From Clostridium sp. (GTDB lineage Bacteria > Bacillota > Clostridia > Lachnospirales > Lachnospiraceae): DNA of 64,000 bases. Numbering within the stretch: the first letter of the stretch is position 1; the number at the start of each line of letters is the position of its first letter. Both the position numbers and the translations under genes were made by a program. The notes beneath the pieces were generated by a model. It had not been told where the DNA came from, ran no database searches, and saw only the letters and a list, made by a program, of their open reading frames with translations. Shown here piece by piece: positions 43,056-51,881 of this stretch. The stretch is taken from contig JAMPFS010000010.1 of the NCBI GenBank assembly GCA_023664325.1, positions 1 to 64,000 on the forward strand. Reading direction: 5' to 3'.

Positions 43056-43865
43056 ATGATAACGAGTACCTCGAATGGAAAAATTAAAAATATGATAAAA
43101 TATGCGAAGAGTGCCAAAGAGAGGCGCAGGGCAGACGTATTTCTTGTGGAAGGACTTAGGATGTTCATGGAGATTCCGGCAGGGCAGATGCTGGAGACCT
43201 ATGTGACAAAGGGGTTTTATGAGAAGAATGGCAATCGGTTGGAGCAGATGGACTATGAGCTGGTAGCCGACCATGTAATGGATGCCATCACGGATACGAA
43301 GTCGCCACAGGGAGTAGTGAGTGTAGTGCGGAGAATGCACTATCAGCCGGAAGATGTGTGCGGGTTAGACAAAGACCGGAACCGGGAAGGGCAGACGCCA
43401 CCACTCATTTTAGTATTGGAAAATCTACAGGATCCCGGAAATCTTGGAACCATTATCCGCACGGCAGAGGGAGCCGGAGTGACAGGGATTTTGATGAGCC
43501 GGGATACGGTGGATGTCTATAATCCAAAGGTGATCCGCTCTACGATGGGTTCGGTTTTCCGTGTGCCGTTTTGTTATGTGGAAAATCTTGTCGAATGGAT
43601 GAATAAGCTCAATGCATTCGGATTTGCGACGTTTGGCGCTCATTTACAGGGAACAAGTTTTTACGACCAGGATTATAAAAAAGCGACAGTTTTCGCCATT
43701 GGGAATGAGGGAAATGGTCTGACAATTGAGCTTTTAGAGGCAGTAAATCAGAAAATATGGATTCCCATGCTGGGCAAAGTGGAATCGTTGAATGCCGCTA
43801 CAGCCTCTACTGTACTAATGTATGAGGCAATGCGACAAAGATACCCCACACCTCGACAAAACTAG
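43056..43865 (+). CDS. TrmH/SpoU-family RNA 2'-O-methyltransferase
   Basis: A 269-residue SPOUT methyltransferase. A substrate-binding domain (about 1-100; ITSTSNGKIKNMIKYA, FLVEGLRMF) is followed by the knot domain with motifs LENLQDPGNLGTIIRTAEGAG, AIGNEGNGL and IPMLGKVESLNAATAS. These are motifs 1-3 of the SpoU group. The target is probably 23S rRNA ribose in the RlmB/TsnR class, but could be tRNA. ATG at 43056; it starts 25 bases after dnaE ends, so they are likely cotranscribed. Confidence 0.92.
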   Translation: MITSTSNGKIKNMIKYAKSAKERRRADVFLVEGLRMFMEIPAGQMLETYVTKGFYEKNGNRLEQMDYELVADHVMDAITDTKSPQGVVSVVRRMHYQPEDVCGLDKDRNREGQTPPLILVLENLQDPGNLGTIIRTAEGAGVTGILMSRDTVDVYNPKVIRSTMGSVFRVPFCYVENLVEWMNKLNAFGFATFGAHLQGTSFYDQDYKKATVFAIGNEGNGLTIELLEAVNQKIWIPMLGKVESLNAATASTVLMYEAMRQRYPTPRQN

Positions 43866-43907
43866 ATGTTTTTAGAAAAAAAATCCCCGTTCTATAAATC
43901 GACTTTC

Positions 43908-43926
43908 TGTACTAAGATATAGTACA
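43908..43926. promoter_or_regulatory. 19-bp palindrome upstream of the SSB-like gene
   Basis: TGTACTA (43908-43914) and TAGTACA (43920-43926) form a perfect 7-5-7 dyad in the 154-base gap before the SSB-like gene. It contains a possible -10 TATAGT. It looks like an operator, but no regulator can be named. Confidence 0.45.
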
Positions 43927-44019
43927 TAATAAATGTTTAGGAACCAAATACATACAAGATTTAGTGGTTTGCATTTATTGTGAAATCAGATGTTTAAGGT
44001 ACATGGAAGGAGAAAGAAA

Positions 44020-44646
44020 ATGACAGAAAAAGTATTAAGCAACAATCAGGCAGTAGTGGCAGGTGAGATTATTTCGGAGTTTACCTTTAGCCATGAGATC
44101 TTCGGTGAAGGATTTTATATGGTGGATTTACTGGTAAATCGTCTGAGTGATGCGACGGATGTGATTCCGCTTATGGTGTCCGACCGTTTGATTGATGTTG
44201 AGCAGTCACATTTAGGAGAGAAGATTGAGGCAAAGGGGCAATTCCGGTCCTACAACAAACATGAAGAGACAAAAAACAGGCTGATTCTTTCCTTATTTGT
44301 GCGGGAACTGAACATTTTGAGTGAAACGGATGAAATGCAGCATCCAAATCAGATATATTTGGACGGTTATATTTGCAAGGCGCCGATTTACCGTATGACT
44401 CCTCTTGGGCGGGAGATTGCGGATGTGCTGTTGGCTGTAAACCGTGCCTATGGCAAGTCTGATTATATTCCCTGCATTTGCTGGGGACGAAATGCGAGAT
44501 TTGCCGGAAAGCTTGATGTTGGTGAACATGTGGCAGTCTGGGGCAGAATCCAGAGCCGTGAGTACCAGAAGAAATTGGAAAATGACGAGGTGATAAACAG
44601 AGTCGCTTACGAGGTTTCCGTAAGTAAAATGGAGTGTTTGGAATAA
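44020..44646 (+). CDS. Tandem OB-fold single-stranded DNA-binding-like protein
   Basis: A 208-residue protein built of two OB-fold (SSB-like) halves. The first (about 8-98) reads NQAVVAGEIISEFTFSHE, then a YMVDLLVNR strand and KIEAKGQFRSYN. The second (about 103-207) reads QIYLDGYICKAPIYRMTPLGREIADVLLAVNR and YIPCICWGRNARFAG, then VAVWGRIQSREY. The second half matches the SSB/PriB pattern best. Unlike standard SSB it has no acidic DDDIPF-type tail, so it is probably not the main SSB. GAAGGAGAAAG precedes the ATG at 44020. Confidence 0.8.
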   Translation: MTEKVLSNNQAVVAGEIISEFTFSHEIFGEGFYMVDLLVNRLSDATDVIPLMVSDRLIDVEQSHLGEKIEAKGQFRSYNKHEETKNRLILSLFVRELNILSETDEMQHPNQIYLDGYICKAPIYRMTPLGREIADVLLAVNRAYGKSDYIPCICWGRNARFAGKLDVGEHVAVWGRIQSREYQKKLENDEVINRVAYEVSVSKMECLE

Positions 44647-44802
44647 ACATTGCATTTTTTGTTCATTTATGCTAGGATAAATCGTATTCTTAGTAAATTT
44701 TAACCTGCATATGTTGGAATAATGTGGGAAAAGCTATTTGTCAGGGAACCTGTACAGGATATGATAACCGGCTGGAATGAATGAAAATATGAGGTAGAGG
44801 AT

Positions 44803-45273
44803 ATGAAGAATGTGCATATAATTTACGGTGTGGGATATGGGAAAACCGCAGCAGCGATGGGACTGGCAGTAAAAGCGGCAGGGAACAGCGAAACCGTGAC
44901 GATTGTGCAGTTTTTAAAAGGAACCGACGCAGATTACAGTATGCTGAGTCAATTTGATGAGATTAATTTTTTTACATTTGAGAACAGTTTAAAGCCTTAT
45001 GGACAACTGTCATATGAGGAGAGAGAAGAACAAAGAGCAAAGGCAAAGAACAGCTTTCATTATGCAAAGAAAGTCATTGATACAGGAAGCTCAGATGTCG
45101 TTATTTTGGATGAAGTGTTAGGTCTTTTGGATTATAATATCTTATATGTGGAAGATATCGAGGAGCTTTTAAATGCCGCAAAGGGTAAGGTTGACCTGAT
45201 TCTGACAGGAAGAAACTGTCCGGATAAGTTAAAGCGGTATGCAACCCTTCTTTCGTGTATTGAGGCCAATTAA
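44803..45273 (+). CDS. CobO/BtuR-like P-loop protein (cobalamin adenosyltransferase family)
   Basis: A 156-residue protein of the CobA/CobO/BtuR fold. The P-loop reads YGVGYGKTAAAMG; the family usually has GNGKGKTTAA, so two positions differ. The family segments VKAAGNSETVTIVQFLKG, SSDVVILDEV and VDLILTGRNCPDKL are kept. The end is short by about 15-20 residues compared with CobO. It may still adenosylate a corrinoid, or be a divergent NTPase. GTAGAGGAT precedes the ATG. No cobalamin gene is nearby. Confidence 0.72.
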   Translation: MKNVHIIYGVGYGKTAAAMGLAVKAAGNSETVTIVQFLKGTDADYSMLSQFDEINFFTFENSLKPYGQLSYEEREEQRAKAKNSFHYAKKVIDTGSSDVVILDEVLGLLDYNILYVEDIEELLNAAKGKVDLILTGRNCPDKLKRYATLLSCIEAN

Positions 45274-45316
45274 TTAAGGAACAAAAGAATGTGTACCATT
45301 GAATGCAGAATAAAGA

Positions 45317-45345
45317 TTGACAGCGTGGGGATAAGATGGTATCAT
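45317..45345 (+). promoter_or_regulatory. Promoter of the L-box/dapA transcript
   Basis: TTGACA (45317-45322) and TATCAT (45340-45345) are separated by 17 bp, about 30 bases before the riboswitch. Confidence 0.7.
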
Positions 45346-45369
45346 TTTAAAAGTTAATAGATTAAGACG

Positions 45370-45545
45370 TTTCGTCAAAGTGTAGAGGCGCATGTACCAA
45401 GAGTAGCAGTCAGGATGAGTAAGGTCAGTTGATCGGCTGTGAAAGGGGTTCGTGCCGAAGAGGAACATTTCCTTATGAATGTTTTGTCTGGATGTGCAGT
45501 TAAGAGCTGTATGTCTGTCACCGATAAGTTGTGAGAGGCTTTTAA
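45370..45545 (+). ncRNA. Lysine riboswitch (L box)
   Basis: The conserved L-box blocks appear in order: AGAGGCGCA (about 45384), AAGAGTAGC (about 45400), GTGAAAGGGG (about 45438), TGCCGAAGAGG (about 45453) and the late TCTGTCACCGA (about 45513). The boundaries are approximate. It lies between a good promoter and an intrinsic terminator, ahead of dapA. High lysine should stabilise the form that lets the terminator at 45597-45628 fold. This accounts for most of the 433-base gap 45274-45706. Confidence 0.87.
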
Positions 45546-45596
45546 GAAAGAGCAACATCATAATGGTGGAGTGCTACAAAATGAAGAATGGATAAT

Positions 45597-45628
45597 GCTT
45601 CATTGGCACCTGCCGATGAAGCGTTTTT
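45597..45628 (+). terminator. Riboswitch-controlled terminator ahead of dapA
   Basis: An 11-bp stem (45597-45607 with 45612-45622, one T-G pair) with loop ACCT, followed by GTTTTT. It lies 79 bases upstream of dapA and is the likely expression platform of the L box. Confidence 0.85.
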
Positions 45629-45706
45629 ACATTACAGGCAATTCCCGTGGAATGGTCTTATCGTAATGGAATATAATAATACATAAGTGGAAAAGGAGAA
45701 AGAGCT

Positions 45707-46597
45707 ATGGCAATTTTTACAGGATCAGCAGTTGCATTAGTAACACCATTTAAGGAAGATGGAAGTGTGGATTACGGGCAGTTAAAGTCTTTGGTTGAGT
45801 ACCATGTGACACATAAAACAGATGCCATTGTAATTTGCGGTACAACCGGGGAGGCTTCCACGATGACAGAGGAGGAGCACATGGACGTAATCCAAAAGTG
45901 CTGCGAATATGTAAATAAAAGGATTCCGGTTATTGCGGGAACAGGTTCAAACTGTACAGAGACTGCGGTAAAGCTTTCACAGGCTGCACAAAAGGTTGGG
46001 GCGGATGCGCTTCTGATTGTGACACCGTATTATAACAAGGCAACCCAGAATGGTTTAATCCGGCATTATAGTACCATTGCACAGGCGGTTGACATTCCCA
46101 TTATTATGTACAATGTTCCGGGAAGAACGGGGTGCAATATCCAGCCGGCAACTGCGGTTGCAATTGCAAAGCAGAATGAAAATGTAGTGGCAATCAAGGA
46201 GGCTTCCGGTGATATTTCACAGGTGGCAAAGTTAGCACAGTTAGCAGATGGCTGTATTGATATTTATTCCGGCAATGATAACCAGATTGTTCCGCTGCTT
46301 TCATTAGGCGGAAAAGGCGTGATTTCTGTAACAGCGAATATTATTCCGGAGGATACTCACGATCTGGTGGCAAAATATTTAGAGGGTGATGTGGCAGGCG
46401 CGCTTGCATTGCAGCTTAAGGCAATTGATCTCTGTGATGCGCTGTTCTGTGAGGTAAATCCGATTCCGGTTAAGAAAGCGGTAGAGCTTGCAGGTCTTTG
46501 TAACGGATATGTCAGAATGCCGATGACAGAGGCAGAGCCGGCAAGTGTGGAAAAAATCAAAAAAGCAATGTCAGAATATGGCGTAAAACTCGTATAA
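45707..46597 (+). CDS. dapA: 4-hydroxy-tetrahydrodipicolinate synthase
   Basis: A 296-residue lyase condensing pyruvate and aspartate semialdehyde, first committed step of diaminopimelate and lysine synthesis. The fold starts GSAVALVTPF. GTTGEASTM follows, the catalytic Tyr lies in MYNVPGRTG, and the Schiff-base Lys lies in VVAIKEASGD. AAAAGGAGAAAG precedes the ATG. It is controlled by the upstream lysine riboswitch. A terminator follows 11 bases after its stop, before dapB. Confidence 0.96.
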   Translation: MAIFTGSAVALVTPFKEDGSVDYGQLKSLVEYHVTHKTDAIVICGTTGEASTMTEEEHMDVIQKCCEYVNKRIPVIAGTGSNCTETAVKLSQAAQKVGADALLIVTPYYNKATQNGLIRHYSTIAQAVDIPIIMYNVPGRTGCNIQPATAVAIAKQNENVVAIKEASGDISQVAKLAQLADGCIDIYSGNDNQIVPLLSLGGKGVISVTANIIPEDTHDLVAKYLEGDVAGALALQLKAIDLCDALFCEVNPIPVKKAVELAGLCNGYVRMPMTEAEPASVEKIKKAMSEYGVKLV

Positions 46598-46607
46598 TAA
46601 TTACCTG

Positions 46608-46646
46608 AAATGGAGAGGAAAGGGGAATGTTTTCCTCTCCATTTTT
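46608..46646 (+). terminator. Terminator between dapA and dapB
   Basis: AAATGGAGAGGAAA (46608-46621) pairs with TTTCCTCTCCATTT (46631-46644), followed by T. A weak TATAAA box stands 30 bases on, so dapB may have its own promoter or rely on read-through. Confidence 0.82.
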
Positions 46647-46688
46647 GCATAATAAGATAAATACTATAAATAACAGGAGGATAAAAGA

Positions 46689-47450
46689 ATGGTTAAGATG
46701 ATTATGCATGGCTGTAATGGCTATATGGGACAGGTGATTACAGAGCTTGTCACAAAGGATAAGGAGATAGAGATTGTTGCGGGGATTGATATCGTGGATA
46801 ACCGGGATAACGGATATCCGGTGTTTTCCAGTATTGCTGCCTGTGATATAGATGCAGATGTGATCGTGGATTTTGCAGCCGCAGCCGCAGTGGATGCGCT
46901 GCTTGACTACAGCAGGGAAAAGAAGCTTCCTGTTGTGCTTTGTACCACGGGGCTTACAAAGGAGCAGCTTTCAAAGGTATCCGAGACAAGCCGGGAGACT
47001 GCGATTTTAAAATCGGCAAATATGTCGCTTGGCATTAATACCCTGCTGAAACTTTTAAAGGATGCGGCAAAGGTATTTGGCCCTGCCGGATATGATATTG
47101 AAGTGGTAGAACAGCATCACCGGCTGAAGAAGGATGCGCCAAGCGGAACGGCATTAGCCCTTGCAGATTCGGTGAATGAGGCATTAGGCAATGAATACAG
47201 TTATGTATACGACAGAAGCGGGCGCAGTGAGCAAAGACCGGATAAGGAGATCGGTATTTCAGCAGTGCGGGGCGGCACGATTGTAGGCGTGCATGATGTG
47301 ATTTTTGCAGGTACAGATGAAGTGATTTCGTTTAACCACACAGCATATTCTAAGTCTGTTTTCGCAAAGGGCGCGATTGAAGCTGCCAAATTCATGGCAG
47401 GAAAACCGGCAGGCATGTACGATATGGCAGATGTGATTGAACAAAAATAA
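46689..47450 (+). CDS. dapB: 4-hydroxy-tetrahydrodipicolinate reductase
   Basis: A 253-residue NAD(P)H reductase, second enzyme of the diaminopimelate pathway. The Rossmann motif is HGCNGYMGQV at the N-terminus. The catalytic region is VEQHHRLKKDAPSGTAL, where His and Lys act in substrate binding. GTIVGVHDVIFAG follows. CAGGAGG precedes the ATG. It follows dapA in pathway order. Confidence 0.96.
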   Translation: MVKMIMHGCNGYMGQVITELVTKDKEIEIVAGIDIVDNRDNGYPVFSSIAACDIDADVIVDFAAAAAVDALLDYSREKKLPVVLCTTGLTKEQLSKVSETSRETAILKSANMSLGINTLLKLLKDAAKVFGPAGYDIEVVEQHHRLKKDAPSGTALALADSVNEALGNEYSYVYDRSGRSEQRPDKEIGISAVRGGTIVGVHDVIFAGTDEVISFNHTAYSKSVFAKGAIEAAKFMAGKPAGMYDMADVIEQK

Positions 47451-47487
47451 GGCAGGAATAAGAGTTAGGTTTAGGAGGATGTGTCTT

Positions 47488-49437
47488 GTGAAGGATGGAT
47501 TTGTGAAGGTTGCCGCCGCTTCCCCAAAGCAAAAAGTGGCAGACTGCGGTTATAATGGAGAACAGATATTAGACAATATAAGGGCAGCAGAGGCTTTAGG
47601 GGTGAAGCTTTTGGTATTTCCGGAGCTTTGTATTTCCGGCTATACCTGTGGTGACTTGTTTTTGCAGGACACGCTTGTACAGGCATGCAGGAGGGAGATT
47701 CTCAGGTTATTGGAGCAGACAAAGGATCTGGATCTCCTTTTTGTGGTGGGATTTCCCTTTGCGTATTTAAACCGGCTTTACAATGTGGCTGCTTTTTGTA
47801 AGGGCGGGCAGATTTTAGGTCTTGTTCCCAAGAGAAATCTGCCGAATTATCAGGAATTTTATGAGGCAAGACATTTCACGCCGGGACCGGAGGAGGCATT
47901 TGTAGTCCATATTCCGGGCTATGATGGCGATGTATTTTTTGGAACGGATATTTTATTGCAGTGTGAACAACTGCCGGAACTTGTAATTGCAGGGGAAGTC
48001 TGTGAGGATTTGTGGGTGCCGGATTCTCCTTCCATCAGGCATGCGCTATGTGGCGCCACGGTAATCTGCAACCCATCTGCGAGTGATGAACTTGCCACAA
48101 AGCCGGCATACCGCAGAAATTTAGTCGCCATGCAGTCGGCAAAACTCATGGCAGGTTATATTTATGCCGATGCCGGAAATGATGAATCGACACAGGATCT
48201 GGTATATAGCGGACATGGAGTGATTTCGGAGAACGGCAGTATTTTAGCGGAGTCGAAATTGTTTACACATGAGCTTACGGTTACGGAGCTGGATGTGAAA
48301 AGGCTTGCGGCAGAGCGGAGAAAGATGACAACATTTGGTCAGGGAAGGGTGGATACAAATGGGCATAGCGAGTATGTCCGGCAGAAGATTTCCTTCCGGT
48401 TCGAGGAGACGAAACTTACCCGTGTATTCCCGAAAACGCCATTTGTTCCATCTAAGGAGCAGGTCAAAAAGCAGCGGTGCGAGGAAATACTGACCTTACA
48501 GGCGATGGGTCTTAGAAAACGTCTTGTGCATACTGGTTGTAAAACCTCTGTAATCGGTCTTTCCGGTGGACTGGATTCCACACTGGCGCTGATTGTGACA
48601 GTGAAAGCCTATGATTTGCTTGGGATGGATCGCAGGGATATTTTAACGGTTACGATGCCCGGTTTTGGAACTACGGATCGCACCTATCACAATGGCTTGC
48701 AGCTTGCGCGTTCTCTGGGAACGACCCTTAAGGAGATATCCATTGTAGATGCAGTCCGACAGCATTTTAAGGACATTGGACAAGATGAAGGGGTTCATGA
48801 TATTACCTATGAAAACGGACAGGCAAGAGAGCGCACCCAGATTTTGATGGATCTTGCAAACAAATATAACGGACTGGTGATTGGAACCGGTGATATGTCA
48901 GAGATGGCATTGGGATGGGCAACCTACAATGGCGACCATATGTCAATGTATGCAGTCAATGTGTCCGTTCCGAAAACATTAGTGCGGTATCTTGTGGGCT
49001 GTTATGCAGATGAGGCAGACAAAGAAACGGCGAAAGTGCTTTATGATGTGCTGGAAACTCCGGTCAGTCCGGAACTGCTGCCGCCGGAACACGGAGAAAT
49101 TGCGCAGAGGACAGAGGATATCGTAGGGCCGTATGAACTGCATGACTTTTTCTTATATTATATGCTTCGTTTTGGATTTGCGCCTGCGAAAATTTTCCGC
49201 CTGGCGCAGCTTGCATTTCACGGAGTGTACACAGAAGAGATTATGATAAAATGGATGGAGATATTTTACAAGAGATTCTTTTCACAGCAGTTTAAGCGCT
49301 CCTGTGTGCCGGATGGTCCGAAAGTTGGTACGGTATCGCTTTCACCGAGAGGAGATTTGCGGATGCCATCGGATGCATGCGCCGCGCTGTGGCTTGATGA
49401 GATTGAGAGTCTGAAGGCAAATCTTAAAAAAGTGTGA
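47488..49437 (+). CDS. nadE: Glutamine-dependent NAD+ synthetase
   Basis: A 649-residue two-domain enzyme. An N-terminal nitrilase-type glutaminase domain (about 5-270) has the Glu in VFPELCISGYT, the Lys in VPKRNLPNYQEFYE and the Cys in EVCEDLWVP. The C-terminal synthetase domain carries the P-loop GLSGGLDST. It makes NAD+ from deamido-NAD using glutamine. The best start is GTG at 47488, nine bases after TAGGAGG; an upstream in-frame ATG lacks a site. It follows dapB by 37 bases and may be cotranscribed. Confidence 0.94.
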   Translation: MKDGFVKVAAASPKQKVADCGYNGEQILDNIRAAEALGVKLLVFPELCISGYTCGDLFLQDTLVQACRREILRLLEQTKDLDLLFVVGFPFAYLNRLYNVAAFCKGGQILGLVPKRNLPNYQEFYEARHFTPGPEEAFVVHIPGYDGDVFFGTDILLQCEQLPELVIAGEVCEDLWVPDSPSIRHALCGATVICNPSASDELATKPAYRRNLVAMQSAKLMAGYIYADAGNDESTQDLVYSGHGVISENGSILAESKLFTHELTVTELDVKRLAAERRKMTTFGQGRVDTNGHSEYVRQKISFRFEETKLTRVFPKTPFVPSKEQVKKQRCEEILTLQAMGLRKRLVHTGCKTSVIGLSGGLDSTLALIVTVKAYDLLGMDRRDILTVTMPGFGTTDRTYHNGLQLARSLGTTLKEISIVDAVRQHFKDIGQDEGVHDITYENGQARERTQILMDLANKYNGLVIGTGDMSEMALGWATYNGDHMSMYAVNVSVPKTLVRYLVGCYADEADKETAKVLYDVLETPVSPELLPPEHGEIAQRTEDIVGPYELHDFFLYYMLRFGFAPAKIFRLAQLAFHGVYTEEIMIKWMEIFYKRFFSQQFKRSCVPDGPKVGTVSLSPRGDLRMPSDACAALWLDEIESLKANLKKV

Positions 49438-49509
49438 ATAATCTATAAAAATCTTTTTATTGCTCCAAAATGTGATATAATCACAAAGGATTAGTTGGAG
49501 GTTAACGGT

Positions 49510-50304
49510 TTGGAATATACAGATACATCAAGTGAACAATTGGAATCCGTACCTTTCGGTACAGCGGATGACGCGAGCATGACGGACGGCAGAAGGGTTA
49601 TTATAGAGGTTAAGAATCTGCATAAGATCTATAAAGTGGGTACGACGAAGGTTCGGGCATTAAACGGAGTGGACTTTAAGGTTTATGAAGGGGAATTTTG
49701 CGCAATTGTCGGTACATCCGGATCCGGTAAGTCCACACTTCTCAATATGCTGGCAGGATTGGAAAAGCCGACGAAGGGTGAGATTGTGATAGCGGGGCAT
49801 CATATCGAGAAGATGAATGAGAACAAGCTGGTTCGTTTCCGGAGGGAGAATGTGGGATTTATTTTTCAGTCTTTCAATCTGCTGGGAACGCTGAATGCAT
49901 TGGAAAATGTTGCCTTGCCCCTGTCATTTCGGGGGATGCCCAAGCAGTACAGGCTGAAAAAGGCGATGAAAATGTTGAAACTGGTGGGTCTGAAAGCACA
50001 TGCAAAACATAAACCAACCCAGATGTCAGGCGGACAGCAGCAGCGGGTCGGCATGGCGAGGGCGCTCGTAGTGGATCCCAAGATTATGTTTGCCGACGAG
50101 CCGACCGGTAACCTGGATTCGAGAACATCTAAGGATATGATGGCATTGATGCGGAAGGTTGTAAATGAACACAAAAAGACACTGGTGATGGTTACGCATG
50201 ATAACAGTCTTGCTGCGGTTGCGGATAAGGTGATTCGTATTGTGGATGGCAAGATTGTCAATATAGAGGATAGAACAAAGACAGTGGAGGACGAAGAATT
50301 ATGA
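49510..50304 (+). CDS. ABC transporter ATP-binding protein (MacB/LolD type)
   Basis: A 264-residue ATPase. After an unusual ~30-residue acidic extension come Walker A GTSGSGKST, the Q-loop segment GFIFQSFNLL, signature MSGGQQQR, Walker B KIMFADEPTGNLDS and the H-loop VMVTHD. This is the MacB/LolD export class. The TTG at 49510 has GGAGG eight bases upstream and is preferred; the frame opens slightly earlier. The stop overlaps the next gene. Together with 50301-51881 and 51868-53382 it forms one transporter unit. Confidence 0.92.
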   Translation: MEYTDTSSEQLESVPFGTADDASMTDGRRVIIEVKNLHKIYKVGTTKVRALNGVDFKVYEGEFCAIVGTSGSGKSTLLNMLAGLEKPTKGEIVIAGHHIEKMNENKLVRFRRENVGFIFQSFNLLGTLNALENVALPLSFRGMPKQYRLKKAMKMLKLVGLKAHAKHKPTQMSGGQQQRVGMARALVVDPKIMFADEPTGNLDSRTSKDMMALMRKVVNEHKKTLVMVTHDNSLAAVADKVIRIVDGKIVNIEDRTKTVEDEEL

Positions 50305-51881
50305 AACGATGGACAAGTAAGAAAGATAGAATGAGAAAAACACTGATGATGGCTTTATTGTGTTCTTCACTGGCGATTTCCCTGCCGACAGGCATTCCTG
50401 TGGCAAACGCCACGGATGCTGCGGCTGCTACAGAGTCGGGCAGCGACAATGTGGATGCCAACGGCAAACTTGGAAAGAATTCGGATATTGGCATCAGTGT
50501 AAAAGATGCCATTTCCGTCAAAGCAGGAAAAAAACAGGATGTGTCTTTTACAGTGACATCCAGTGATACCCAGAATATTAAGTTAAAAAGCGTGTATCCG
50601 GTCATTGATACCGCATTTCCGTTTGAGACAAGCGGGGATGCATATAAAGTGGCATCTGCCGGTACGGATGAAGAAAAGCAAAAGAGCATGAAGACTGCCT
50701 TTTCGTTGAAGGCAAGGTCGGATCTGGAAACAGGATACCAGAGCATACGGTTTGTCTGTGAATACAGTAAGCTGTCTGATGAGACGTGGGTTGACTATTA
50801 TGTGATAAAGACGATAAATATCCATTTTGAGGGAAAAACCACCCAGCAGACGGACAGCGGAAGCGGTACGAACAACGGAAACACCGGTGGAGATGATGAT
50901 GATGACGACGGAGATGGAGATGGCGGTGGATCTTCGTATAGCGGGGGTTCCAGTGGAGATGATGACAGCGATTCCTCCGGAGAAGTATCGGCGCCAAAGC
51001 TTTTGATTACAGGTTATGACACGAAACCGGAAAAAATCATGGCGGGAGAGACGTTTACCATTACGATTCATTTGAGAAACACCTCCAAGTCAACTGCTGT
51101 GTGCAATGGCAAATTTTTAATCGGCAATGAAGCGGGAAGCTTTCTGCCGACATCAGGCTCCAGTGCAGTCTTTGTTGAAAAGATTGAGCCGGATAAGACG
51201 GGAGATCTGAAGATTGAGATGAAGACATCTTCCGACCTCGCACAGAAAAATTATTCCCTCGTTGTAAAGGGGGATTTTGATGATGGAAAAGGCAATTCCT
51301 TTACTTCAAGTGACAGCTTATCCATCCCGGTATACCAGGAAGTAAAACTGGCGGTTACGGATGCATCCATGTCACCGGAAATGATTGGCGTAGGCATGGA
51401 AGGAAGTCTGATGTTTACCATTAATAACCAGGGGAATGCAGGTGTCTATAACGTGATGGTTTCGGTTGACGATCCTGCCGTTACCGGTGAGGACAGTTAT
51501 GTCGGTAATATTGCGGCATCATCCTCTGCTTATGCGACTTTAAATCTCACTGGTGAAAAGGATAATTCGGATTCCGGTAAAATTAAAGTGATTATCACTT
51601 ACGAGGATGCGGAGGGAACTGCGGGAAAATTTGAGCAGGAAATGGATTGTCTGGTTGGAGAGGATTACATGTCAGACATGGGTGGAGACGAAGAAGTTGA
51701 TTTTGAGGACTCGGAGGAGGAATTCCCGATATGGCTGATCATACTCCTGTCAATTCTTGGAATCATATTGATTGTCGTGGTGATTGTGCTGATTGTGAGA
51801 CGAAAGAAAAAGAAGGAAGCAGAACTGTTTGATGATGAGGATGAATATGGAGAGGATGATATAGAAAATGAAGATTTCTGA
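50301..51881 (+). CDS. Membrane-anchored surface protein with NEW3-like domains
   Basis: A 526-residue protein with a signal peptide (about 12-38, ending ANA). Two or three Ig/NEW3-like beta domains of the COG1361 kind follow (about 55-180, 232-350 and 352-455). A low-complexity linker of Gly, Asp and Ser (about 188-228) separates the first two. A single membrane helix (about 478-502) is followed by a basic stop-transfer and a short acidic cytoplasmic tail. It overlaps the ABC ATPase gene and the permease gene. Likely an accessory subunit that receives or scaffolds exported substrate. Confidence 0.8.
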   Translation: MKRWTSKKDRMRKTLMMALLCSSLAISLPTGIPVANATDAAAATESGSDNVDANGKLGKNSDIGISVKDAISVKAGKKQDVSFTVTSSDTQNIKLKSVYPVIDTAFPFETSGDAYKVASAGTDEEKQKSMKTAFSLKARSDLETGYQSIRFVCEYSKLSDETWVDYYVIKTINIHFEGKTTQQTDSGSGTNNGNTGGDDDDDDGDGDGGGSSYSGGSSGDDDSDSSGEVSAPKLLITGYDTKPEKIMAGETFTITIHLRNTSKSTAVCNGKFLIGNEAGSFLPTSGSSAVFVEKIEPDKTGDLKIEMKTSSDLAQKNYSLVVKGDFDDGKGNSFTSSDSLSIPVYQEVKLAVTDASMSPEMIGVGMEGSLMFTINNQGNAGVYNVMVSVDDPAVTGEDSYVGNIAASSSAYATLNLTGEKDNSDSGKIKVIITYEDAEGTAGKFEQEMDCLVGEDYMSDMGGDEEVDFEDSEEEFPIWLIILLSILGIILIVVVIVLIVRRKKKKEAELFDDEDEYGEDDIENEDF

